The position numbers were made by a program, and so were the translations under genes. Source: AWTP1-13 sp963840445 (GTDB taxonomy: Bacteria > Pseudomonadota > Alphaproteobacteria > Rhizobiales > Hyphomicrobiaceae). From it: 64,000 nt of DNA. The stretch covers positions 1 through 64,000 of the forward strand of contig CAWIZC010000041.1 of the NCBI GenBank assembly GCA_963840445.1, in the 5' to 3' direction. Within the stretch, counting starts at the first letter, position 1. Every line of letters starts with the position of its first letter. This document shows, in pieces, positions 35,137 to 42,726 of this stretch. The notes beneath the pieces were generated by a model. It was not told where the DNA came from. It saw only the letters and a list, made by a program, of their open reading frames with translations, and ran no database searches.

Positions 35137-35529
35137 TCAGTCGTAGTAGCCGCCGTCGAGGCAGGCGTAGTAGCGGTTCCACCAATAGCCGCTGCCAGTA
35201 TCAAGTGCCCTGTGCCTCAGCCAGTAGCAGCTGCTCGTGTAGCCATAGTAGCCGTAGCCATAGGCCAGCGGCACGCCGACGCCCACGAACCGATGCCGGT
35301 GGCGGAAGGCAAACTTGTTGCCGTAGAACTTGCCGCCATAGACTTTGGGGCCACCGTAGAACTTCTGGCCACCGTAGAACTTGGGGCCAGCATAGGCCTT
35401 GCCGCCGTAGAACTTGCCGCCACCCGACCAATGGCCGCTTGGCTTGTAGGCTTGTGTCGTCTCGACGCTGCCGGCCAGCATCAGCACTGAAAGCGCTGCG
35501 GCAGCCGAAACCATCCATGTTTTACGCAT
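35137..35529 (-). CDS. Secreted Gly/Tyr/Lys-rich repeat protein
   Basis: 130 residues. Signal peptide (WMVSAAAALSVLMLAGSVETTQA), then a repetitive region built of K-F/V/A-Y-G-G units (GGKFYGGKAYAGPKFYGG and onward, about residues 35-75), then a FRHRHRFVGVG basic patch and a Tyr/Trp/Cys-rich end. The pattern is that of low-complexity, probably surface-exposed proteins common in Hyphomicrobiales. Function unknown. ATG at 35529. Confidence 0.7.
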   Translation of the reverse strand: MRKTWMVSAAAALSVLMLAGSVETTQAYKPSGHWSGGGKFYGGKAYAGPKFYGGQKFYGGPKVYGGKFYGNKFAFRHRHRFVGVGVPLAYGYGYYGYTSSCYWLRHRALDTGSGYWWNRYYACLDGGYYD

Positions 35530-35682
35530 GTGCTTCTCCTCGATCCCTAGCGTGATCCTCGAGGGACAGCACGATTGTAGGCGTCCAAGCAAAGCCAAGT
35601 CTTGTCAAAAACGCGCGAGACAGGCATGAGCCTGCCAGAAAGCTGCAGTGACGGCAGTATTGCCGCACAGGAGTAGAACGCC

Positions 35683-36888
35683 ATGCAGGACAAGACGCCG
35701 GGCCAGAGGGCCGCCGCCTTCCAGTGGGAGGATCCGTTCCTCCTCGAGGATCAGCTGACCGAGGACGAGCGCGCCATCCGAGATACCGCGCGCGCCTACG
35801 CGCAGGACAAGCTGGCTCCGCGCGTGATCGAGGCCTATCTCCAGGAAAAGACCGACCGGGCCATCTTCGATGAGATGGGGGCGCTTGGTCTGCTCGGCGT
35901 GACGATCCCGGAGAAGTACGGCTGCGCCGGTGCCAACTACGTGAGCTATGGCCTGGTGGCGCGCGAGGTTGAGCGCGTGGATTCGGGCTACCGCTCCATG
36001 AATAGCGTGCAGTCGTCGCTGGTGATGTACCCGATCTATGCCTATGGCTCGGAGGAGCAGCGCGAGAAGTACCTGCCCAAGCTCGGCTCCGGCCAGTGGG
36101 TCGGTTGCTTCGGCCTGACCGAGCCCGACGCGGGGTCCGATCCCGCCGGCATGAAGACGCGCGCCGAGAAGGTGGCGGACGGCTACCGCCTGACCGGCAC
36201 CAAGATGTGGATCTCCAACGCGCCGATCGCTGACGTGTTCGTGGTGTGGGCCAAATCGGTCGCGCACGACAATGAGATCCGCGGCTTCATCCTGGAGAAG
36301 GGCATGAAGGGGCTGTCGGCGCCCAAGATCGGCGGCAAGCTGTCGCTGCGCGCCTCCATCACCGGCGAGATCGTCATGGAGGGCGTGGTGGTGCCGGAGG
36401 AGAACCTGCTGCCCAACGTGTCGGGCCTCAAAGGGCCGTTCGGTTGCCTCAACCGGGCGCGCTACGGCATCGCCTGGGGCGCCATGGGGGCGGCCGAGGA
36501 CTGCTGGCAGCGCGCACGCCAGTACACGCTCGACCGCAAGCAGTTCGGTAAGCCGCTGGCCGGCACCCAGCTCGTGCAGAAGAAGCTGGCCGACATGCAG
36601 ACCGAGATCGCTTTGGGATTGCAGGGGGCCTTACGCGTCGGCCGTCTGTTCGACGAGGGCAAGATGGCGCCGGAGATGATCTCCATCGTCAAGCGCAACA
36701 ACTGCGGCAAGGCGCTCGACATCGCCCGCATGGCCCGCGACATGCACGGCGGCAACGGCATCCAGATCGAGTATCACGTGATGCGCCACGCCGCGAACCT
36801 GGAGACCGTCAACACCTACGAGGGCACGCACGATGTGCACGCCTTGATCCTCGGCCGGGCCATCACGGGGATACAGGCGTTCTTCTAG
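35683..36888 (+). CDS. gcdH: Glutaryl-CoA dehydrogenase
   Basis: 401 residues. FAD enzyme that oxidises and decarboxylates glutaryl-CoA to crotonyl-CoA in lysine/tryptophan breakdown. Seen: GLTEPDAGSDPAGMKTRA and GTKMWISNAPIADVFVVWAK (flavin site), RYGIAWGAMGAAEDC, YTLDRKQFGKPLAGTQLVQKKLADM, RDMHGGNGIQIEYHVMRH, and VNTYEGTHDVHALILGRAITG with the catalytic Glu in YEGT. The Arg-rich LNRARYGI and NTYEGTHDVH block distinguishes GCDH from other acyl-CoA dehydrogenases. Confidence 0.93.
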   Translation: MQDKTPGQRAAAFQWEDPFLLEDQLTEDERAIRDTARAYAQDKLAPRVIEAYLQEKTDRAIFDEMGALGLLGVTIPEKYGCAGANYVSYGLVAREVERVDSGYRSMNSVQSSLVMYPIYAYGSEEQREKYLPKLGSGQWVGCFGLTEPDAGSDPAGMKTRAEKVADGYRLTGTKMWISNAPIADVFVVWAKSVAHDNEIRGFILEKGMKGLSAPKIGGKLSLRASITGEIVMEGVVVPEENLLPNVSGLKGPFGCLNRARYGIAWGAMGAAEDCWQRARQYTLDRKQFGKPLAGTQLVQKKLADMQTEIALGLQGALRVGRLFDEGKMAPEMISIVKRNNCGKALDIARMARDMHGGNGIQIEYHVMRHAANLETVNTYEGTHDVHALILGRAITGIQAFF

Positions 36889-36960
36889 GGCGGAGCGGCG
36901 GTCAGGATTCTATGACAGCGCGGGCGCACGTTCACCCCGACTGCAAAAAGGGCCTGCACC

Positions 36961-37641
36961 ATGCTGGCATTCGACAGGGTTTCAGCTGACCTCAACGACG
37001 AGGTGCTGTTCGACTGCCGCCATCTCATCCTGGCCGGCTGGACGGGGCGAGATGAAGCATCCGTGCGCGGGCACATGGCCGAACTCGCCGAGCACGGCGT
37101 GCCGCCGCCGTCGACCTTTCCGCTGTTCTATCGGGTCAGTGCGTCACTGGTGTCGCAAACCGACCGCCTGGAGGTCTTGGGCCCTCACACCTCGGGCGAG
37201 ATCGAATACGTGATCGTCGCCATGGACGATGGCCTGTGGATCACCGTCGGCTCTGACCAGACCGACCGCAAGGCCGAGGCACATGGCGTGGCGCTTTCCA
37301 AGCAGCTGGCCGGCAAGGTGCTGGGCCCGACGCTGTGGCGGCTCGATGAGCTGCGCGGCCGCTGGGACAGCCTGGAGCTGCGCGCACATGTCATGATCGG
37401 CGGCGAGCGCGTGCTCTACCAGGAGGGCTCCCTTGCCTTGATGCGCACGCCGGACGATCTCATCGCCCGCTACACAGCCGGCGGAGGCGCCATGAAGGCC
37501 GGCACGGTCATGATGAGCGGCACCCTCAATGCCATCGGCGGCATTCGCCCGGCGTCACGCTTCGAGATGCGCCTCGAAGACCCGGCGACCGGGCGCGCCA
37601 TCACGCACGCCTACGACACGCGGCTGCCGGTTATCGCCTAG
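36961..37641 (+). CDS. DUF2848 family protein
   Basis: 226 residues. Fumarylacetoacetase-like fold suggested by family: LILAGWTGRDEASVRGHMAELAEHGVPPPSTFPLFYRV, TSGEIEYVIVAMDDGLWITVGSDQTDRKAE, and MMSGTLNAIGGIRPASRFEMRLEDP. Function unknown. The ATG at 36961 has AAAGGG upstream. It ends 6 bp before hairpin unit C. Confidence 0.8.
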   Translation: MLAFDRVSADLNDEVLFDCRHLILAGWTGRDEASVRGHMAELAEHGVPPPSTFPLFYRVSASLVSQTDRLEVLGPHTSGEIEYVIVAMDDGLWITVGSDQTDRKAEAHGVALSKQLAGKVLGPTLWRLDELRGRWDSLELRAHVMIGGERVLYQEGSLALMRTPDDLIARYTAGGGAMKAGTVMMSGTLNAIGGIRPASRFEMRLEDPATGRAITHAYDTRLPVIA

Positions 37642-37646
37642 CCGCG

Positions 37647-37724
37647 CTAGTGCGATGATCGGGAAGTCCCCTACCACCTTCTGCAGCAAGGTTGGAGGCG
37701 GACTTCTCGATCTGATCGCACGAG
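37647..37724. repeat. Hairpin element unit C (CTAGTGCGAT type)
   Basis: 78 bp. Arms GTGCGAT-GATCGGGAAGTCC and, inversely, GTGCGAT-CA-GATCGAGAAGTCC; inner arms pair almost perfectly. The extra CA is on the side facing unit D. The right foot reads CGAG in place of CTAG. Confidence 0.8.
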
Positions 37725-37741
37725 CACACACATTGATTGAG

Positions 37742-37802
37742 CTAGTGTCCTTCAGCTCGCGAAATTCGTTCAACATCAGCCGCACGTGGCGCGATTTCGC
37801 GA
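37742..37802. repeat. Hairpin element unit D (CTAGTGTCC type), 3' truncated
   Basis: Begins CTAGTGTCCT-TCA-GCTCGCGAAAT, the same foot as unit H. The stem TCGCGAAAT pairs with ATTTCGCGA, but the outer right foot is missing. Its right part forms the last codons of the lipoprotein gene (stop at 37776). Confidence 0.7.
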
Positions 37803-38057
37803 CGAGCCTGGGGCGCCGCATCTCTGGGCGGCAATGGCCTGGGCGATGATGGCATCCTGCTGCGGGCGCGACATGCCGGACGAGCGGCCGGTCACGTCGA
37901 AGCTGCCGGTTTCGCCAATGATCGCCTGATAACCGTAGACCCGCTCGGCGGAGCCACCGCAACCGCCAAGGGTTGCCGCAGCTGCGAACAGCGCCGGCAG
38001 GCACCAGGATGGGCGCAAAAGAGCGGACAGCGCGAAGCTGCGACGCAACGGAGGCAT
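37776..38057 (-). CDS. Small putative lipoprotein
   Basis: 93 residues. The N-terminus has a twin-basic start and a hydrophobic stretch ending with lipobox-like ATLGGCGG. The rest (GSAERVYGYQAIIGETGSFDVTGRSSGMSRPQQDAIIAQAIAAQRCG) is short; the final residues SSRNRATCG are coded by repeat unit D, so the natural C-terminus was probably replaced. ATG at 38057 (TTG at 38063 also possible). No family recognised. Confidence 0.55.
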   Translation of the reverse strand: MPPLRRSFALSALLRPSWCLPALFAAAATLGGCGGSAERVYGYQAIIGETGSFDVTGRSSGMSRPQQDAIIAQAIAAQRCGAPGSSRNRATCG

Positions 38058-38279
38058 GGGCAACGCCTTTCACCGCAACGCAATTTCCGGCAGTACACCA
38101 CACAGAGGTTAAGCCTCGGCTAAGCTGCGCTTCGAACTGACGCTGGGCCAATTGAACAGCGGCCGAAACCCGGCAAAGCCATGAACAGCCGATGAATGGC
38201 GCGTTCAGAGTGAGTTCAAGGGCCGGGTCCTAAGTTGCAATCACCCTGATTGATCTATCTTCCCCGGCGTGATCCAAGG

Positions 38280-38317
38280 GGCCTCGGTGTGCAGGGTCAC
38301 CGAGGCCTTTTTCTTTT
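38280..38317 (+). terminator. Strong rho-independent terminator without an obvious upstream gene
   Basis: GGCCTCGGTG-loop-CACCGAGGCC followed by TTTTTCTTTT. The nearest rightward gene upstream ends at 37641. The terminator may end a small RNA from 38060-38280, or act as attenuator 44 bp upstream of the DUF1272 gene. Confidence 0.75.
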
Positions 38318-38360
38318 GCGCGCCAGCTTGGCCACTGCCATGCGCGACCACGGAGGATAG

Positions 38361-38615
38361 ATGCTCGCCCTTCGGCCCAACTGCGAATGCTGCGACAAGG
38401 ATCTGCCGCCGGATGCGGCGGACGCCCTGATCTGTTCCTACGAATGCACCTTCTGCGCGGATTGCGCGGCCAACCGCCTGCCGGGCGGGCGTTGTCCGAA
38501 CTGCGGCGGGGAGCTGGTGCGCAGGCCCGTGCGGCCGAACGAGAAGCTGGCGAAGAACCCCGCCTCCACGCAGCGCGTGCTGAAACCCCACCCCGGCTGC
38601 GACAAAGCCGCGTAG
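38361..38615 (+). CDS. DUF1272 zinc-ribbon-like protein
   Basis: 84 residues. The whole family signature is present: MLALRPNCECCDKDLPP, ALICSYECTFCADCA, GRCPNCGGELVRRPVRP. Eight cysteines in CxxC pairs are likely to bind two zinc ions. Function unknown. ATG at 38361 with GGAGG upstream. Confidence 0.88.
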   Translation: MLALRPNCECCDKDLPPDAADALICSYECTFCADCAANRLPGGRCPNCGGELVRRPVRPNEKLAKNPASTQRVLKPHPGCDKAA

Positions 38616-38778
38616 GGCACGCGCGCTGGTCGGTCTGGAGCCCTTCCGCCCCGTCGAAATCGCAGTCGGCAGCCACCATCGAGTGCTGAGCTTGTCGAAT
38701 CCCGGCGTTGCCGGACACATTCGCCCTGCGACATGCTCGGGGCTCGGGGTCGTTGCTTGGCTGTGAACCGGAAGGACT

Positions 38779-39777
38779 TCAAGCCCGGCCTGCCTCGACG
38801 GCGTGGCAGGCGACCTGCCGATCGCCGTGCGGCAGCAGCAACGGCAACTCGCGGCGGCAGCGCTCGAAGGCCAGCGGGCAGCGCGGGTGGAAGGCACAAC
38901 CCGGCGGCGGCTCGATGGGATTGGGGATCTCACCCTCGATCACCCGCCGTTTGAGCCCGCTCATGGAAAGGTCCGGCAGGGCGTCGATCAGGGCGCGCGT
39001 ATAGGGATGGCGCGGCGCCTCGAACAGCTCGCGGGCCGGCGCGTTCTCGACGATGCGGCCCAGATACATGACGGCGATGCGTGTCGCCATGTGGCGTACC
39101 ACGGCGAGGTTGTGGCTGATGAACAGGTAGGTAATGCCGAACCTGTCCTGCAGGTCGCGCATCAGATTGAGGATCTGCGCCTGCACGGATACGTCCAGCG
39201 CGCTGGTCGGCTCGTCGCAGACGATGAAATCGGCATTCGACGACAGCGCACGGGCTATGCAGATGCGCTGACGCTGGCCGCCGGAGAATTCATGCGGATA
39301 CTTGGCGCCGTCGACGGGATCGAGCCCGACCAGGCGCAGCAGCTCGGCGACGCGGGCCTCGGTCTCGGCCTTGTCGCTGGTGAGGCCAAACGCACGGATC
39401 GGATCGGCGATGATATCGCCTACACGCCAGCGCGGATTGAGACTGGCGAACGGGTCCTGGAAGATCATCTGCAGGCGACGGCGCAGCTTCTGGCGCTCGG
39501 CCTCCTGCGCCGGCGCCCACATGTCGACGCCGTCGAAGGCGACGCTGCCCGATGTCGGCGGCAACAGTCCGACCACCATTCTGGCGACCGTCGACTTGCC
39601 GGATCCGGACTCGCCGACCAGGGCCAGAGTCTCGCCGCGCTCGATCGTGAACGAGACGCCCGTTACCGCCTTGAGATAGGCCTTGTCCGTACCCTCGACC
39701 AGCCGATTGATCCAAGGCCGGGAGACGTCGAACACGCGGCTGAGGCCCTGCGCCTCGACAAGCGCCGGCTGCCTCAT
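38779..39777 (-). CDS. dppF: Peptide/nickel-type ABC transporter ATPase (DppF/OppF)
   Basis: 332 residues. Walker A GESGSGKST, Q-loop MIFQDPFASLNPRWRV, signature FSGGQRQRI, Walker B FIVCDEPTSALD, switch ISHNLAVV, and the C-terminal oligopeptide-specific GCAFHPRCPLAFERC. It pairs with DppD as the motor. ATG overlaps the restored dppD stop by 4 bp (ATGA). Last gene of the leftward operon. Confidence 0.92.
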   Translation of the reverse strand: MRQPALVEAQGLSRVFDVSRPWINRLVEGTDKAYLKAVTGVSFTIERGETLALVGESGSGKSTVARMVVGLLPPTSGSVAFDGVDMWAPAQEAERQKLRRRLQMIFQDPFASLNPRWRVGDIIADPIRAFGLTSDKAETEARVAELLRLVGLDPVDGAKYPHEFSGGQRQRICIARALSSNADFIVCDEPTSALDVSVQAQILNLMRDLQDRFGITYLFISHNLAVVRHMATRIAVMYLGRIVENAPARELFEAPRHPYTRALIDALPDLSMSGLKRRVIEGEIPNPIEPPPGCAFHPRCPLAFERCRRELPLLLPHGDRQVACHAVEAGRA

Positions 39778-40765
39778 GCGGGATCTCCCGCCACCTTATC
39801 GGCGACCAACCAGCAGGCAGCCTCCGACGCGCCAGCCGGCATGCGCTCCGGCCGTTCGGTGCGGCAGCGGCGAAGGCGTGCGCGCAGCGCGGGTGGAAGG
39901 CACATCCCGCAGGTATGGCGGTGAGCCGCGGCATCGAGCCCGGAATCTGCGCCAGGCGATCAACCCGGCCGCCGATGGCTGGGATCGCGCCCATCAAACC
40001 CTGCGTGTAGGGGTGATGCGGCCTCTGCACCACCTCGCGCACCGGCCCGATCTCGACGATGCGGCCGGCATACATGACCGCCACGCGGTCGGCGGTCTCG
40101 GCGATCACGCCCATGTCGTGGGTGATCAGCATGACCGCGGTGCCGCGTTCGCCGCACAGCCGCTTGAGCAGCTGGATAATCTGCGCCTGGATCGACACAT
40201 CCAGCGCCGTGGTCGGCTCGTCGGCGATCAGCAACTCGGGCTCGGCGCACAGAGCCAGCGCCAGCACCACGCGCTGGCGCATGCCGCCCGAGAACTCGTG
40301 CGGGTAGCTGTCGATGCGCGCGCGCGCCCCCTGGATGCCGACCTCCTGCAGCAGCGCGATGGCTCGCTCGCGCGCCTCGGCCGGCGACACACGCTTGTGG
40401 GTGCGGATCGTCTCCACGATCTGATCGCCGATCCGATAGAGCGGGTTGAGGCTGGTCAGCGGGTCTTGGAACACCATGCCGATGCGCGCCCCGCGTATCT
40501 TGCGCATCTCGTCCGGCGGGGCATTGTCGATGCGCTGCGCACCGAGCCACACCTCGCCGCCGGTGATGCGCCCAGGTGGCTCCAGCAGGCCGATGACGGC
40601 TGCCCCGGTCAGCGATTTGCCGGCGCCCAACTCTCCAACTACGCCCAGCACCTCGCCGGCGGCAATGTCGAACGAAACCCCATCCACCGCCACGAGCTTG
40701 CCGCGGCGGCCGAGGAATGCGACCTCCAGATTGCGGACGGAGAGGACCGGCTCGGTGATCGCCAC
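39774..40765 (-). CDS. dppD: Peptide/nickel-type ABC transporter ATPase (DppD/OppD), frameshifted near the end
   Basis: Walker A-like GELGAGKSL, MVFQDPLTSLNPLYRI, FSGGMRQRV, LLIADEPTTALD, and ITHDMGVIAE are complete, as is GCAFHPRCAHAFA. After AFA one base is missing near 39868-39872; restoring it gives RCRTERPE...DPA and a TGA overlapping the dppF ATG, the expected operon join. Walker A has Leu in place of the usual Ser. Starts with GTG at 40765, only 4 bp from hairpin unit E, so no Shine-Dalgarno sequence is present. Confidence 0.85.
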
Positions 40766-40769
40766 GTGG

Positions 40770-40847
40770 CTAGTGTCCCAATTCCGAAATGCGCCAAACC
40801 TGACAGCTATCGTCCCGAGCGAACCTCGGAATCACCAAGGACACTAT
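40770..40847. repeat. Hairpin element unit E (CTAGTGTCC type, inverted)
   Basis: Left foot CTAGTGTCCC, right foot GGACACTAT. Stem AATTCCGA pairs with TCGGAAT; the TTGGTG-side bulge is on the right arm, facing unit F. Homologous to unit B. Confidence 0.8.
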
Positions 40848-40860
40848 AATCATAGATTCA

Positions 40861-40936
40861 ATAGTGCGGTTCAGATCGAGAAATTCGCTCCAACTCTCGC
40901 AGCGAACTCCGGCGAATTTCTCGATCATCACACTAG
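40861..40936. repeat. Hairpin element unit F (CTAGTGTGAT type, inverted)
   Basis: Starts 13 bp after unit E. GATCGAGAAATTCGC pairs perfectly with GCGAATTTCTCGATC; the TCA bulge lies on the left arm, facing E. The right foot CTAG (40933-40936) is shared with unit G. Close homologue of unit A. Confidence 0.88.
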
Positions 40937-41009
40937 TGTGGTGTCTCGCAAATGCCATCACCCTTCGCGGCAGGCTCCATCATGGCATTTGCGGACTGAA
41001 CCACACTAG
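40933..41009. repeat. Hairpin element unit G (CTAGTGTGGT type)
   Basis: Feet CTAGTGTGGT and ACCACACTAG. Stem CGCAAATGCCAT pairs perfectly with ATGGCATTTGCG. The longer TCA-containing arm is on the right, facing unit H. The stem sequence is unlike that of A or F. Confidence 0.88.
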
Positions 41010-41022
41010 AACCGGCTCTTTG

Positions 41023-41098
41023 CTAGTGTCCTTCAGTCTCCGAATTGCCTTGCCGACGGCGCGGCAAACGTGAAGGCAATTCGGAGACAGGACACTAG
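41023..41098. repeat. Hairpin element unit H (CTAGTGTCC type)
   Basis: Starts 13 bp after unit G. Feet CTAGTGTCC/GGACACTAG perfect; stem GTCTCCGAATTGCCTT pairs perfectly with its complement (16 bp). Left arm has the extra TTCA, right arm a single A. Ends 6 bp from the stop of the binding-protein gene. Confidence 0.9.
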
Positions 41099-41104
41099 CG
41101 GCCG

Positions 41105-42694
41105 CTATTGCTTCGGCGCGGCAAACTTCATGTGCACCCAGTTGTCTGGCGACACCGGCACATCGAGATCGCTTTTCATGGCATAGGCGAGCAGCTGATC
41201 GTGCAGGGGGATGTAGATGGTCTCATCCTGCAGGGTCTTCCAGATCTCGCCGATCGCGGCATTGCGCTTGGCGATGTCGATCTCCGAAGACAGCGCCTCA
41301 ATGCTCTTGTCCAGCTCGGGATTGGAATAGCGTGTGAGGTTCCAGACGCCGTACCTTCCCGTGCGCGTGTGATGCAGGAAGCTGAACGCGTACTCGCTGT
41401 CATAGGTCGGCACGCCCCAGCCGAGCAGGTAGAGCTCTGCCTCGCCGTTCTGGATGGCGGGAAAGTGCTTGGTCTTCGATTGCGAGACCAGATTGGCCTT
41501 GATGCCGATGCGCGCCAGCATGGGCACGACCGCCTGGCAGATACCCTCGTCCGACAGGTAGCGGTCATTGGGGCAATAGAACGTGATGGAGAACCCGTTG
41601 GCGTAGCCGGCTTCGTGCAGCAGCGTCCTGGCCTTGCCGACGTCGACGGCCGGCGCCTTGCCCCAGTTTTCGCTGTAGCCGTTGACGAATGGCCCGATGA
41701 CCATGCCGGAGGGCTTGGACTGATTGCGCATCACGGCGCGGCGGATGCCATCGCGGTCGATGGCGACGTTGATGGCCTGGCGCACGCGTTTGTCGGCGAA
41801 TGGGTTCTTGCCCTGCACGTCATCGGACTTGAGATCGGCGGAGCCCACGTCCATGCCGAGGAAGATGGAGCGGTTCTCCTGTCCTAGGTTGACCCTCAAT
41901 CCCGGTGTCTTCTGCACGCGCTCGATGTCCTGCACGGGCATGTCCTGCACGAAGTCGACCTCTCCCGACAGCAGGGCCGCAACGCGTGTCTCGTCCTTCT
42001 TGATCGTGACGTAGGTGATGGTCTCGATGCCGAGCGGGAACTGGCCTTTGCCCCAGTAGCCGTCGAACAGCTTGAGGACGGTGCGCACGTCCTGTTCACG
42101 CGACACCACGACATAAGGACCCGTGCCGTTGGCATTGCGGGCCGCGAAATTGTCCTTCCTGGACTTGTAGTCCTCGACGGTGACCGTGTTGTTGGCCTCC
42201 GACCACTCCTTGTCCATGATGTAGATGGTGGTGAGCTGCTCGGGCAGGATCGGGTTCGGCCCCATGGTCTTGAAGTGCACCGTGTAGTCATCGACCTTGG
42301 TCACTGCCTCGACGGAGCTGAGGATGGCCTTCATGTCTGAGGTCGGCTGCAGCGCCCGCTCGATCGAAAAGACAACGTCGTCGGCGTCGAACGGATCGCC
42401 GTTGTGGAAGCGCACGCCCTGGCGCAGCTTGAATTCCCAGACCGAGGGATCGTCCGTGACCTTCCACGAGACGGCCAGAGTGGGCAGCAGCTTGCCGGTG
42501 TACTCACGCAGGATGAGCGGCTCGTAGATCTGCTGCAGGAGGTTGTGGGTCGGCCCCTCGTTCTGGGAATGCGGATCGAGCGTCAGGGCATCGCCAGTGC
42601 GCGCCCAGGTGATCGGCCTGCCTTCTGCAGCGCCCGCCAGCAGGGCCGTTGCGACCCATGCCGCGAGGGCTTTCGACTTCCATGCCCCGCACAT
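41105..42694 (-). CDS. ABC transporter peptide/nickel-type binding protein, paralogue 1
   Basis: 529 residues of the SBP family 5. Signal peptide (LAAWVATALLAGAAEG), then RTGDALTLDPHSQNEGPT, WEFKLRQGVRFHNGDPFDADDVVFSIERAL (family 5 signature), VAALLSGEVDFVQDMPVQDIERVQ, DKRVRQAINVAIDRDGIR and HDQLLAYAMKSDLDV. It likely binds a peptide or opine-like solute in the periplasm. The ATG at 42694 has GGGGAG 7 bp upstream. About half of its motifs recur in paralogue 2. Confidence 0.9.
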   Translation of the reverse strand: MCGAWKSKALAAWVATALLAGAAEGRPITWARTGDALTLDPHSQNEGPTHNLLQQIYEPLILREYTGKLLPTLAVSWKVTDDPSVWEFKLRQGVRFHNGDPFDADDVVFSIERALQPTSDMKAILSSVEAVTKVDDYTVHFKTMGPNPILPEQLTTIYIMDKEWSEANNTVTVEDYKSRKDNFAARNANGTGPYVVVSREQDVRTVLKLFDGYWGKGQFPLGIETITYVTIKKDETRVAALLSGEVDFVQDMPVQDIERVQKTPGLRVNLGQENRSIFLGMDVGSADLKSDDVQGKNPFADKRVRQAINVAIDRDGIRRAVMRNQSKPSGMVIGPFVNGYSENWGKAPAVDVGKARTLLHEAGYANGFSITFYCPNDRYLSDEGICQAVVPMLARIGIKANLVSQSKTKHFPAIQNGEAELYLLGWGVPTYDSEYAFSFLHHTRTGRYGVWNLTRYSNPELDKSIEALSSEIDIAKRNAAIGEIWKTLQDETIYIPLHDQLLAYAMKSDLDVPVSPDNWVHMKFAAPKQ

Positions 42695-42726
42695 CTGTCT
42701 GCTCCCCGAACCGCCCATTGCACCCC

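Noticed and set aside
40770..41098. Possible CRISPR array
   Set aside because: Units are palindromic, in alternating orientation and without regular unique spacers; no cas genes are nearby.
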